This document shows, one piece after another, positions 1 through 9,556 of a DNA stretch of 64,000 bases. This stretch comes from Rhodospirillum sp. (GTDB taxonomy: Bacteria > Pseudomonadota > Alphaproteobacteria > Rhodospirillales > Rhodospirillaceae): NCBI GenBank assembly GCA_021741145.1, contig JAIOYK010000015.1, positions 42,972-106,971 of the forward strand, written 5' to 3'. Under the pieces are notes generated by a model. It was not told the DNA's origin and ran no database searches. It worked only from the letters and a program-made list of their open reading frames with translations. The stretch's first letter is position 1, and each line of letters opens with the position of its first letter. The translations under genes were made by a program, and so were the position numbers.

Positions 1-2965
1 GAAGGGCGGGCACCTGGGCCGCGGGAAGGGTCTCCTTCGCCCAATGGCGCAGGGCATCGGGGGCTACGGGGCCGGTGTAGCAGGCCCGCAGAAGGGTCCC
101 GCCCGCGCCGTCCGTTTGGCCAAAGGCCGCGACCTCTCCGGCGTCCGGATGGGCGGAGAGGGCCGCGTCCACCGCCGCGGGGTCGACGCGGATCCCACGG
201 ATTTTTAGTTGGGCGTCCTTCCGCCCGACGAAGGCCAACCCCCCATCGGGAAGGCGCCGTCCCAGATCACCGGACCAATAGGCGGGGGGGCCTCCTGGGA
301 GACGTGAACGGAAGCCTCCGCTGTCCCCCTCTCCCTTGTCGGTGCCGAGATAGCCTTGGGCCAGGGCCAGACCTTCAATGACGATCTCGCCCACCACACC
401 CGGCGGGACGGGGGCTCCCGTGGCGTCGACGACAAACAGGTCCACGTTGGCCAGGGGGCGACCCAGGGGGACGGAGGTCTCGCCCGGGGGCAAGGTATCG
501 CGGGTCGGATCGAAGAAAGCCGTGGTGATGGTGGCTTCGCTGGGGCCATAGCCACTGAGCCAGGGTACGGCGGGGGCGACGGCCTCCCATTGGGCGACGG
601 TGGCGGTGCTTACCCGGTCGCTGCCTGTCACCAGAAGGCGCAGATCCGGCGGAGGGGCCCCCCCGGTTTCGGCCATCTCCCGGGTCCAGGCTCGCCAGAA
701 GGGCGCGGGCAGGTTGGCCAGGGTGATTCGGGATGCGGTCAAGAACGCGGTGAAGCCATCCAGGGAGTCCAGGACGGTGTCGGGGGGAACGACCAATTGC
801 CCCCCGGCCAGAAGGGTGGGGAAGACCTCCTCCAGCGACACGTCGAAGGCGGGGGAGGTGAACAGGGGCACCCGGTCCCCATCGGTCAGGGCGAAGGCCT
901 CGACCACGGCCAGGGCGTGGTTCAACAGCGCCGCCCGGCCCACGATGATGCCCTTGGGCTCCCCCGTCGATCCGGACGTGAAGCAAAGATAGGCCCGGTC
1001 CCCGGCGGGGGGAGAAGCGGGCGGCTTGGCTGGCGGGGGGGCCGGCGGAAGGGCCGCGACAAGCAGCCTGGGAACCCCGATCGGCGCGGTTTCGGGCAGG
1101 GCTCCGGTGGTCAGGAGGCACGTCAATCCGGCGGCCTTGGCCACGCGGGCACGGTGGGGCGCGGGGGTGTCCGGGGGAAGGGCGACGAAGCATCCTCCGG
1201 CCAACAGGGTTCCGAGCATCGCGGCGACCCAATCGCCGCTTCTGGGCAACAGCAGCCCGACGGCGCCGTTGGGTTGTAATCCCTGGCCGAGAAGCCCCGC
1301 GGCGATGGTCTCCGCCCGGTCCGCGAGGGCTCCGGCGGAGAGGAGGACGCCGTCGGCCTCGCGCAGGGCCGGCGCATCGGGGTGGGCGCGCAGACGCTCC
1401 AGGATCACATGCTCCAGGCGGGCGCCCTCGGCTCGAGCGCGGCGGGGGCCGCGCCACTGGGCCGGGGGATCCCCGTCGGCGATGGGAAGGCGGGACAGCG
1501 GGGTGTCCGGCGCATCGCGCAGGACTCGGGCCAGGGCCACGATTTGGCGGGCGAAGCGGTCGATGGTGGCCGGGTCGAATAGCGTTGGGTCGTATTCCAG
1601 GTAGCCGGTCATCGCCCCACTCGCCAGGGCCGGAGGGGCGAGGGCCAGGTTGAGGTCGACCTCCGGCGGCAGGGGGGGCATGTCCAGGGGCGCGCAGTCC
1701 ACGCCGGGCCAGGACAGCGGGGCGACCTCGGCGTTTTGCAGGACGAACATGGCCTGGAACAGGGGGTTCCGGTTCAGGTGGCGGCGGGGCTTCAGGGCGT
1801 CCACCACCCGGTCGAAGGGGACGTCCTGATGGGTGAAGGCGTCCAGGGTGGCCGCCCGCGCCCGCGCCAGCAGGGTCCGGAAATCCGGATCGCCGGACAG
1901 GTCCAGCCGGATGACCACGGTATTGACGAAAAAGCCGATGAGGGCGTGGGTTTCGGTCCGCTCCCGATTGCCCATGGGAATGCCGATGGTCAGGTCGTCC
2001 TGTCCGCTCCACCGGGAGAGCAGGGCACCGTACACGGCCAACCAGGCCATGAAGGCGGACGCTCCGTGGCGGGAGGCCAGGGCCGACAGATCCAGGTCCG
2101 CGGGCAGGGTAAAGGCATGGGCGGCCCCCCGGTCGGACCGGGAGGCGGGGCGGAGGCGATCGAAGGGCAGGGCGATTTCCGTCGGGGCGCCGGAAAGGAG
2201 GGCGCGCCAATGGGCGATGCCCGGAGCCAGGGTCTCCTCTGTTCGGGCGGCGCGCTCCTGGGCGGTGACCTCGGCGAATTGGATGGGCAGAGGCGGAAGG
2301 TCCGTTGCCTCGCCGGTTACCTCAATGGAGACCAGGGCCGACAGTTCGCGGAAGAGGATCCCCATGGACCAGCGGTCGGAGACCAGATGATGCAGGCAGA
2401 GGATGAACAGCCAGCGCCCTTCGGGTCCGTCGCCCCCGTCCTGGCGGATCAGACGGACCCGGAAGGGAGCCTCCCGCGTCAGGTCGAAGGGGCGAGAGGT
2501 GGATTCGGTCAATAGGTTGTCGCGGTCCTCGAGAGGGGCCTGCTCCTCGCTCAGGCCGAGGGAGGTCCAGGGGGCGATGACAAGACGGGGTTCGTCGTCT
2601 TCCTCGATGAAGCGGGCGCGCAGGATTTCCTGCCGCAGGATCAGGCGGTCGAGGGCACGGGACAGGGCGGGCACGTCCAGGGAGCCCCGGATGTCCCAGG
2701 CCGCGGAGAGGGTGAAGGACGCCCCGGTCTCACTCAGCTTTTCCAGGAACCACAGACGCCGCTGGTTGTGGGTGGGGGGGACGCTTTTGGGCGTGGAGGG
2801 GCGCGCGAGGGCGGAGAGCAGCTCTTGCTTCCGCTCGGCCATTTCGGCGCGCAGGGTGGCGGTGATGGCACCCTTGGGCGCGCGCACCTTCAGGGCGTCC
2901 CCCTCGGCGTCCAGGCGGACGGACAAGGCGGTCAATTCGGCGAGGAGCGCGTCGATGGGCCTCAT
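1..2965 (-). CDS. NRPS, TubC-type docking domain + C-A module (partial, runs off left edge)
   Basis: Third gene of the NRPS operon; its 3' end lies beyond position 1, so about 988 residues are visible. Residues 1-55 read as a TubC-type N-terminal docking domain (LLAEL..., then APKGAIT..LRAEM and KQELL). A condensation domain follows with HHLVSDRW near residue 192; the His-His and Asp are kept, but the usual Gly after Asp is Arg. An adenylation domain then shows CFTSGSTGEPKG near 660, GYGPSEAT near 803 and the SGDLGRR and GRKDAQLKIRG core motifs. My reading of its specificity residues is D-V-E-N-L-T-G-I-T-K, which I cannot match to a substrate. The ATG overlaps the stop of the upstream NRPS gene as ATGA, so translation is probably coupled. 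It presumably takes the peptide from that protein and adds one more residue; the carrier domain and any thioesterase lie outside the window. Confidence 0.93.
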   Translation of the reverse strand, partial: MRPIDALLAELTALSVRLDAEGDALKVRAPKGAITATLRAEMAERKQELLSALARPSTPKSVPPTHNQRRLWFLEKLSETGASFTLSAAWDIRGSLDVPALSRALDRLILRQEILRARFIEEDDEPRLVIAPWTSLGLSEEQAPLEDRDNLLTESTSRPFDLTREAPFRVRLIRQDGGDGPEGRWLFILCLHHLVSDRWSMGILFRELSALVSIEVTGEATDLPPLPIQFAEVTAQERAARTEETLAPGIAHWRALLSGAPTEIALPFDRLRPASRSDRGAAHAFTLPADLDLSALASRHGASAFMAWLAVYGALLSRWSGQDDLTIGIPMGNRERTETHALIGFFVNTVVIRLDLSGDPDFRTLLARARAATLDAFTHQDVPFDRVVDALKPRRHLNRNPLFQAMFVLQNAEVAPLSWPGVDCAPLDMPPLPPEVDLNLALAPPALASGAMTGYLEYDPTLFDPATIDRFARQIVALARVLRDAPDTPLSRLPIADGDPPAQWRGPRRARAEGARLEHVILERLRAHPDAPALREADGVLLSAGALADRAETIAAGLLGQGLQPNGAVGLLLPRSGDWVAAMLGTLLAGGCFVALPPDTPAPHRARVAKAAGLTCLLTTGALPETAPIGVPRLLVAALPPAPPPAKPPASPPAGDRAYLCFTSGSTGEPKGIIVGRAALLNHALAVVEAFALTDGDRVPLFTSPAFDVSLEEVFPTLLAGGQLVVPPDTVLDSLDGFTAFLTASRITLANLPAPFWRAWTREMAETGGAPPPDLRLLVTGSDRVSTATVAQWEAVAPAVPWLSGYGPSEATITTAFFDPTRDTLPPGETSVPLGRPLANVDLFVVDATGAPVPPGVVGEIVIEGLALAQGYLGTDKGEGDSGGFRSRLPGGPPAYWSGDLGRRLPDGGLAFVGRKDAQLKIRGIRVDPAAVDAALSAHPDAGEVAAFGQTDGAGGTLLRACYTGPVAPDALRHWAKETLPAAQVPAL

Positions 2966-5900
2966 AACGTGAATTCTTCCTCGTCGGGGGGAATGGAGGA
3001 TTTTGGGGGAAGCGTGGGGGCCTTGGCCTCCGCCGCCGCCTGGTTCAGGCGGGCGGCATTGGCCTCCGCCGCCGCCTGGTTCAGGCGGGCGGCATTGGCC
3101 TCCGCCGCCGCCCGGTTCAGGCGGGCGGTATTGGCCTCCGCCGCCACCCGGTCCAAGCGGGCGGCGATGCCCCGGGGCGTGGGCATGGCGAACAGTTCTC
3201 CGACCGGCAGGTCCAGACCATGGTCCGCGGCGAGGCGGTCCCTCAGGCGGGCCACCAGAAGGGAGTGGCCCCCGCTGTCGAAGAAATTGTCATCCGGCCC
3301 CACCCGCCGTCCGCCTAAAAGCTCTTCCCACAGGGTGAGCACGGCACCCAGGCTGTCCCCGGGGCGGAGGGCGTCCTCCGGAGGGCCGGGCGCGGTCCGG
3401 AGGGGCGGCCTGGGCGTCTCGAGCACGGTCCAATCCACTTTGCCGTTGGTGGTCAGGGGGACCGCGGGGATCACCGCGATGGCCGCGGGGATGAGGGCGT
3501 CGGAGAGGAGTCCCTTGAGAGCCCGCCGAAGGTCCTGGGGCGAGGACCCGGCGCCCGATGGCGTGTCCGGAGAGGCCACCACCCAGGCGACCAGGGCGTC
3601 GGCACCCGTGTCGTCGGGGCGAACCGCCACGAGGGCGCGGGCGATCCCGGGTTGGCTCTCCAGGGCGCTTTCCACTTCGCCGGGTTCGATCCGCAAACCC
3701 CTCAGCTTGATCTGCCGGTCCACCCGCCCAAGGAAGGTGAAGGACCCATCCGCTTCCAGCCGGACCCGGTCACCCGTGCGGTACAGCCGGGTCCGAGGGC
3801 GACCCTCCGGGTCGGGGGGACCACCCTCCGGGTCGGGGGGAAAGGCGCGGGCCGTCAGGTCGGGGCGGTTCAGGTACCCGCCGGTCACATTGGGGCCGCC
3901 GATCCACAATTCCCCGGGAACTCCTGGAGGCAAGGGTGCGCCGCTTCCGTCGCGGACGGTCAGGCGGGCTCCGGCGATGGGCCGTCCGATGGTCGTGGCC
4001 GGGGCGTTGGGGGCGTAGTCCGCCAGGGTCGCGGTGACGGTGGCTTCCGTGGGGCCGTAAGCGATGACCAACCGTCGCCCGGCGGACCAGAGACGGGCGG
4101 TATCGGGTGGGCAGGCCTCGCCCCCGACGACAACCAGACGCGGTCCCGCGCCGGGAGGGGGGTCCGTGGCCGCGAGGATCGCGGCGGGCACTTGGGCGAG
4201 GGTGATGGCTTGTTCGGCCATGGTTGTCCGCAGGGCCGCGCCGGGGGTCAGGGCGTCGCGGGGGGGCTGGACCAGGACCGCGCCGCCGGTCAGGGCGAGG
4301 GACAGATCCGAAAGGGCAACGTCGAAGGAGGGGGAGACGACCTGGAGGATTCGATCTCCGGGCCGGAGGGCATAGGCCTCGACCAGGGCCGCGCCCAGGC
4401 GGCAGAGGGCGTCGTGGCGGACGGGGACACCCTTGGATTTCCCCGTGGTGCCGGAGGTATGGATGATCGCCGCGATGGGCGATGGGGAGGGCGTCGCGAG
4501 GGGGGGCAGCGCGCTGGGATGCTCGGGCTCGGCGAAGATCTGGTCCAGGGACAGGGTGGGATAGGGACCGGTGGGGTCGCCCTTGAGGGCCTCGGTGATC
4601 ACGGCTTTGGCGTTGGCGTCGGCGAGGATATGGGCGATGCGGGGGATGGGGGTTCTGGGGTCCAGGGGGACGGCGGTGGCGCCCAGGCGGAAAATCCCCA
4701 ACAGCGCGGCCATGCGCCGGGGGGAGTGGTCGGCGACAAGGCCCACGCGGTCTCCGGCCCGGACGCCCAGGGCGCTCACCTGGGCGGCGGTGACATTGGC
4801 TCCATGGTCAAGGGTGGCGCGGCTCCAGGTTTCGCGACCGTCGGTGGCAGCGGGGGCGGTGGGATCAAGGGCGCGCCAGCGGTCAAGGACCGCCTCCAAC
4901 CGTGTGTCCTTGGGGGCCGGAGCGGGGCGCGCCGCCCCCAGGGTCGGGGAGTCCTCCGACGTCAGGACCAAGGGCAGACGATCCAAGGGGGTTTCCGGCT
5001 GGGCGATTACACCCTTGACCAGGGCGGCCAGTCCCCGGGCCAGGGGGCGCGCCAGGGTTTCGGGGACCCGGTTGACGCCATATTCCAGGTGGATGCGCCA
5101 ATCCCCATCGGCGTGGGTGGCGACCAAGGCCAGATCCACCCGGGCCTCCGGTGACGCCGGAAGAGCGAGCAGGGCGCTGTCCACGTCGGGTAGGGAGAGG
5201 GTCCAGGGGGCGGTCTCCTCCACCAGGATCATGGTCCGGGGCGTGGGGCCATCCTCGGCGCCGGGCCAGCCCTGTCCGCTGGCTTGGATCCAGGCCAGCG
5301 GAATGTCCTGGTGGCGCAGGGCGCCCATCAGGCTGGACCGGGCGGCCTCGACCACCGTGGCGAAGGGAGGAGCCGCGGCCAGATCCACGGCCATCAGAAC
5401 CGGATTGGCCAGAAAGCCCACCACGTCGCGCAGCGCCGGATGGTCCCGCCCCGCCATCGGCGTGGCGAGCAGCGGGCGGTCGCTGTCTCCAAACCGGGCG
5501 AGCGTCGCCGCCCAGGCGGCCAGCAGCAGCAGAAAAGGCGTGGTTCGCCCGGGCGGGAACAGGGCCTGGAGCCGGTCCAGGTCGGCGCCGGTCAGGGGGA
5601 CCTCCACCCGGGCCACGGGACCACCGGGGGGCACACCGACCCGGATGCCCGCCGGACGGGGCGCGTTGGCTCCCTTCAGGGATTGGACGTAGGCATCCAG
5701 ATCCCGGGTCAACAACGGGCGGATCCGCCGTTGCCAATGGCCCAGGTCCAGGGTCGACAGGGCCTCGGGTGGCGGTGGAGGGGCGCCGTCGGGGGCATGG
5801 GTTCGGGCGGTGTACAGGCGGGCGAGGTCGTTGACCAGGATTTGCCCCGACCATCCGTCGCAAACGGCGTGGTGGGTCACCAGAAGCAGGGCGTGGCGGG

Positions 5901-8900
5901 CGGGACCCAAACGGATAAGGCGCGCGCGGAACAGGGGCTCCGCGTCCAGGGCGAAGGGGCGTCGGGTCTCCCGGGTCACCAACGCCGCCAGGGCGGCCTC
6001 CGGATCATCGCGTCCGCTCAGGTCGTCCCGGAGCGGTGGCGGGGGTGGCGCCAGGAGGACCTGCTCGGGACCCTCGGGACCCGCCCGCAGGCGGGTGCGC
6101 AGGGCCGGGTGGCCTTGGACGAGATCGCCCAGGGCCGCGGCGAGGGCGTCGCTGTCGAGAGGGCCGTCCAGCCGGTAGGCGATGGCGAGATTATAGGCCG
6201 CCTGTCGGGGATCCCTTTTGTAGCCCTCCCACAGCCAAACCTGATTCGGGGTCGCGGGGGCGGGGCCCTCGCCGGGGATGGGGATCGGCGGCGGGCGCGA
6301 CGCCTCGGCTCCGTCTTCCCGGGCGATACGCTGGGCCAGATCGTCCAGCCTTGGGGTTTCAAAGAGCATGGCCACGGGCAGGGCGCGGTCCAGGGCCTCC
6401 CCCAGGCGGCCCATGGCGAGGATGGCTTGCAGGGAACTCCCCCCAAGGGCGAAGAAATGTCCGTCCCGTGGGGGGAGTGGACCCTCCAGCACGGACCGCC
6501 AGCTTTCGGCCACCAGGGCTTCCAGCGGAGACAGGACCCGAGGGGCGACCTCCCCATCGGAGTCTGGGGGGGAGGCATCCGGATCGGGCAGGGCGCGTGC
6601 GTCCACCTTGCCGCTGGCCGTCAGGGGCAGGCGGTCGAGCAGGACGATCCGAGGGACCAGGGCCGGGGGCAGGCGGCGGGCCAGGGCGGCGCGCAGATCC
6701 TCGGTACTGGGCGGGAGGGCTCCCCCGGCTTCCTTGTCCAGACAGACATGGGCGAGCAGGACCTTGGTGCCGGGGACGGTCCCTTCCCGGGCGCGGACAT
6801 GGGCTTCGCGGACCCCGGACTGGGCCAGCAGCAGGGCTTCAACCTCCCCGGGTTCCACGCGCACGCCTTGGATCTTCACCTGGCGGTCGACCCGGCCCAG
6901 GCAGCGGAAAACGCCTCCGGCGTCCAGGACCCCCAGGTCGCCCGTGTGGTACTGGCGGCCCTCTGGACCCTCGCGGAACCGCTCCGCCGTCCGGTCCGGG
7001 TCGTTCCGGTAGCCCAGGGCGAGGCCATGGCCACCGATGAGGATTTCCCCGGGCAGACCGGGAAGGGCCTCCCCGGCACCGGAGAGAAATACCCGGTTCC
7101 CCGGGATCGGCCGGCCGATGGGCAGGGGGCCGTCCCGGCCCGAGGTCGGATCGGCGTCGGACACTTCATGCCAGAGGGCATCCGCGGACACCTCCGAGGA
7201 ACCGTAAAGGTTCAGCAGGCGGCAGCGGGGCAGAAGCGCCCGGAACCGGCGGGCCAGTTCCATGGGCAGGGGTTCGCCGCTACACACGCAAAGGGTGAGA
7301 CCGGACAGGCGCTCGGACGCCCATTGGGGCCGGTCGAGCAGGGCTCGCAACAGGGAGGGGACAAGGACGATCCGAGTGACGCCGCGGTCGGCCATGAGCG
7401 CGGTCAGCGCCGTGGGGTCGCGGGCCGTGGCCCCATCGGCGATGACCGAGGGGATCCCACCGCACAGGGGGCCGAGGACTTCCCAGATGAAATCCACGAA
7501 GGCCGGGGAGGTCTTGAGGACCGAGCGGTCTTGGGTGGTGAAGGGGAAGGCCCGGGCCATCCAGTCGATGCGGTTGACCATGCCCCCATGGGTTCCCAAA
7601 ACCCCCTTGGGCCGCCCGGTGGAGCCGGAGGTATGGATGATATAGGCCCCGTCTCCGGGTTTGGTCCGGGGGAGGGGCGTGTCTGGAGACCCAACGGTTG
7701 AGGGAAGAAGACTCCTTTGCTTGCCGTCGTCGCGCAGCCAGGGGGGAGGAGTTGGGGCGATAACGATCTCCGCGCCGGTCTCGTCGACCAGATCAGCCAG
7801 CCGCTCCCCGGGCTGGGTCACGTCCAGGGCCTGGATCAGGCCCCCCGCCCGAAGGACGGCGACCAGGGCCACGACCATGTCCGCGGACCGGTCCAGGGCG
7901 ATGGCCACGGGCGCGCCCGGCGCCACTCCGGCCTCCACCAAGGCCCGGGCGAGGGCGCCGGAGTGGTCGAGCAGGGCGCCGAAGATCAGGGTCCGGTCCC
8001 CATCGAGAACCGCCTGGGCGTCGGGGCGGGAGCGGGCCGCGCGTTCGATCCGGTCCACTAGACTGGCCGTCGGGGCGGGAGGCATGGGGGGATGGAGGCG
8101 GGCCAGAAGGCCATGGGGGTGGGCCGGTCCCGTCAGGGGAAGGGTATCGATGGGTCGATCGGCCAGATGGGGCAGATGGGTCAGAAGGTAGGACAGGGCC
8201 GCGGCCAGGGCGGCCCCCACCTCCGGCGCGACCAGATCGGCGCGGACCTCGAGCCGCCCGGCAAGGCGGCCCCCCGATCCCCCATCCACCAGTTCCAGGG
8301 CCAAATCGGCCCGCGCCATGGTCGGGGGCAGGGGGTGGACAAGCCCCTCGTCTTGCCCGGAGGCCCCCAGCAAGTTGAACAGGCTTTCGAACAGGGGCGC
8401 GCCGGTGGCCCGGCGATCCGGCGGAGCGAGGCTGGCGATATCGGCGAACCCCAGGGCGTCCTGGGCGAAGTCCTCGGCCAAATGGCCATGGAGGCGGCGG
8501 ACCAGGGCCGGCAAACTGGGGCGGCCAGACAGGTCGCACCGCAGCGGGAGCAGGTCCGTGAGGCACCCCACGACACAATCCGTTCCCGGGGCCGAACGGT
8601 TGGCCACCGCGGTGCCGATGGCGACCTCCTCGGCCAGGGTGAAACGGGCCAGGACCGTGGCCTGGGCGGCGAGCACCACCGCGAAGAGGGTGGTTCCCTG
8701 GCGGGCGGCGAAGGCGCGCAGGGCATCCGCGCGCTCGGCGTCCAAGGTGATGGGGTGAAGGTCGGGGGGCTGGGGGGATGTCCGCCCGGCTTCTCCCTGT
8801 CCCTTGGCCGCCACGAGGACGAGGGGGGGACCCAGGTCGGCCAGGCGGTCGCGCCAATAGGTTCGGGCTCGGGCCACCTGGGCGGCGCGGGCGGGGCCGC

Positions 8901-9540
8901 GCGCCCAGTGGGCGACATCGGCTTGGGTGAGCGTTGGGGGTGGCGGTGGCGTCCCGGCGAGCAGGGCGAGCAGGTCGCGGGCCAGGAGCGTCGCGCCCAC
9001 CCAATCGACAATGGCGTGGTGGCAAACCAGCAAAAGCGCCTCGCCGTCCGCGCCATCGGTCGTGAGGGCCAGGCGCCAGAGGGGCGTCCGGTCCAGCGCG
9101 AAGGGAGGGGCGACGACCCGGCGGAGAGCGGGATCGTCCTCGGGCGGCCGGGTCGGATCCCGGGAAATGCGAGGAAGAGAGGGCGTTGGGATCGACGGTT
9201 CCACGGTTTCCATCACCGTTCCGTCGCGCTCGACAAAGTGGGTCCGGAGGACCTCATGGCGGGTTATCAGGGTCTCCACGGCCTGAGTCAGGGCCTGGTC
9301 GGTGGTCCCTCCGGGCAAGGGGATCAGACAGGATAGGGTGTTGAGGCCGGACTCCGCCTCGACCTGCTCCTGAATCCAAAAGCGGCGCTGCGGCGCGCCC
9401 GCGGGCGCGGGGGCGCGGTCGACGCGCGCCGTTGGTCCCAAGGTGTTGGTTATCGCCGCGGACAGATCCGCGAGGCCGAAGCCCTCGTCCTCGAGCAGGC
9501 CGAGCAACAGATCGTCGTCGTCGGGGGTGTCCGTCACCAT
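2962..9540 (-). CDS. NRPS, C-A-T-C-A-T bimodular synthetase (first module probably beta-alanine)
   Basis: A two-module NRPS of 2192 residues. C1 has HHAIVDW at about 174, with Trp where Gly is usual. A1 has HTSGSTGRPKG near 634 and NLYGSSEVSADA near 776. T1 has LGGSS near 1031. C2 has a canonical HHAVCDGWS near 1222. A2 has HTSGTTGKSKG near 1693 and AYGPTEAT near 1827. T2 has SGGHSLL near 2088. The A1 specificity residues read V-D-W-V-V-S-L-A-D-K. The Asp that normally holds the alpha-amino group is replaced by Val, and the string matches the published beta-alanine code closely. A2 reads D-V-S-Q-V-G-A-V-T-K and is unassigned. After T2 comes a tail of four 12-residue repeats (about 2124-2172) and an acidic end, DEEEFTL. 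I chose ATG 9540 over earlier in-frame starts because those overlap the preceding gene; an AAAGGGA lies upstream and the gap to the previous stop is 16 bp. Confidence 0.94.
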   Translation of the reverse strand: MVTDTPDDDDLLLGLLEDEGFGLADLSAAITNTLGPTARVDRAPAPAGAPQRRFWIQEQVEAESGLNTLSCLIPLPGGTTDQALTQAVETLITRHEVLRTHFVERDGTVMETVEPSIPTPSLPRISRDPTRPPEDDPALRRVVAPPFALDRTPLWRLALTTDGADGEALLLVCHHAIVDWVGATLLARDLLALLAGTPPPPPTLTQADVAHWARGPARAAQVARARTYWRDRLADLGPPLVLVAAKGQGEAGRTSPQPPDLHPITLDAERADALRAFAARQGTTLFAVVLAAQATVLARFTLAEEVAIGTAVANRSAPGTDCVVGCLTDLLPLRCDLSGRPSLPALVRRLHGHLAEDFAQDALGFADIASLAPPDRRATGAPLFESLFNLLGASGQDEGLVHPLPPTMARADLALELVDGGSGGRLAGRLEVRADLVAPEVGAALAAALSYLLTHLPHLADRPIDTLPLTGPAHPHGLLARLHPPMPPAPTASLVDRIERAARSRPDAQAVLDGDRTLIFGALLDHSGALARALVEAGVAPGAPVAIALDRSADMVVALVAVLRAGGLIQALDVTQPGERLADLVDETGAEIVIAPTPPPWLRDDGKQRSLLPSTVGSPDTPLPRTKPGDGAYIIHTSGSTGRPKGVLGTHGGMVNRIDWMARAFPFTTQDRSVLKTSPAFVDFIWEVLGPLCGGIPSVIADGATARDPTALTALMADRGVTRIVLVPSLLRALLDRPQWASERLSGLTLCVCSGEPLPMELARRFRALLPRCRLLNLYGSSEVSADALWHEVSDADPTSGRDGPLPIGRPIPGNRVFLSGAGEALPGLPGEILIGGHGLALGYRNDPDRTAERFREGPEGRQYHTGDLGVLDAGGVFRCLGRVDRQVKIQGVRVEPGEVEALLLAQSGVREAHVRAREGTVPGTKVLLAHVCLDKEAGGALPPSTEDLRAALARRLPPALVPRIVLLDRLPLTASGKVDARALPDPDASPPDSDGEVAPRVLSPLEALVAESWRSVLEGPLPPRDGHFFALGGSSLQAILAMGRLGEALDRALPVAMLFETPRLDDLAQRIAREDGAEASRPPPIPIPGEGPAPATPNQVWLWEGYKRDPRQAAYNLAIAYRLDGPLDSDALAAALGDLVQGHPALRTRLRAGPEGPEQVLLAPPPPPLRDDLSGRDDPEAALAALVTRETRRPFALDAEPLFRARLIRLGPARHALLLVTHHAVCDGWSGQILVNDLARLYTARTHAPDGAPPPPPEALSTLDLGHWQRRIRPLLTRDLDAYVQSLKGANAPRPAGIRVGVPPGGPVARVEVPLTGADLDRLQALFPPGRTTPFLLLLAAWAATLARFGDSDRPLLATPMAGRDHPALRDVVGFLANPVLMAVDLAAAPPFATVVEAARSSLMGALRHQDIPLAWIQASGQGWPGAEDGPTPRTMILVEETAPWTLSLPDVDSALLALPASPEARVDLALVATHADGDWRIHLEYGVNRVPETLARPLARGLAALVKGVIAQPETPLDRLPLVLTSEDSPTLGAARPAPAPKDTRLEAVLDRWRALDPTAPAATDGRETWSRATLDHGANVTAAQVSALGVRAGDRVGLVADHSPRRMAALLGIFRLGATAVPLDPRTPIPRIAHILADANAKAVITEALKGDPTGPYPTLSLDQIFAEPEHPSALPPLATPSPSPIAAIIHTSGTTGKSKGVPVRHDALCRLGAALVEAYALRPGDRILQVVSPSFDVALSDLSLALTGGAVLVQPPRDALTPGAALRTTMAEQAITLAQVPAAILAATDPPPGAGPRLVVVGGEACPPDTARLWSAGRRLVIAYGPTEATVTATLADYAPNAPATTIGRPIAGARLTVRDGSGAPLPPGVPGELWIGGPNVTGGYLNRPDLTARAFPPDPEGGPPDPEGRPRTRLYRTGDRVRLEADGSFTFLGRVDRQIKLRGLRIEPGEVESALESQPGIARALVAVRPDDTGADALVAWVVASPDTPSGAGSSPQDLRRALKGLLSDALIPAAIAVIPAVPLTTNGKVDWTVLETPRPPLRTAPGPPEDALRPGDSLGAVLTLWEELLGGRRVGPDDNFFDSGGHSLLVARLRDRLAADHGLDLPVGELFAMPTPRGIAARLDRVAAEANTARLNRAAAEANAARLNQAAAEANAARLNQAAAEAKAPTLPPKSSIPPDEEEFTL
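3025..3168. repeat. Four tandem 36-bp repeats in the NRPS tail
   Basis: Four head-to-tail 36-bp units start at 3025, 3061, 3097 and 3133. The first two are identical and the others differ at a few bases. In the coding frame each unit gives 12 residues of an Ala/Glu/Asn/Arg/Leu pattern (RLNQAAAEANAA), likely helical. They lie between the last carrier domain and the acidic C-terminus of the C-A-T-C-A-T protein. Confidence 0.97.
3802..3841. repeat. 21-bp tandem duplication inside an A domain
   Basis: An identical 19-base string occurs at 3802-3820 and 3823-3841, a 21-bp period. It adds seven residues (PPDPEGG then PPDPEGR) just before the RLYRTGD motif of the second A domain of the bimodular NRPS. 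The frame is kept and the loop is at the surface in known A-domain structures, so function is probably unaffected. Confidence 0.9.
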
Positions 9541-9556
9541 GGCCGGATTATCCCTT

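Noticed and set aside
375..2210. A 611-codon frame on the same strand as the NRPS but in another frame
   Set aside because: It is Pro/Arg/Gly-rich shadow sequence; the NRPS frame here carries all C and A domain motifs.
3025..3168. CRISPR-like array (36-bp repeats)
   Set aside because: The units are directly adjacent with no spacers and lie in frame inside an NRPS gene.
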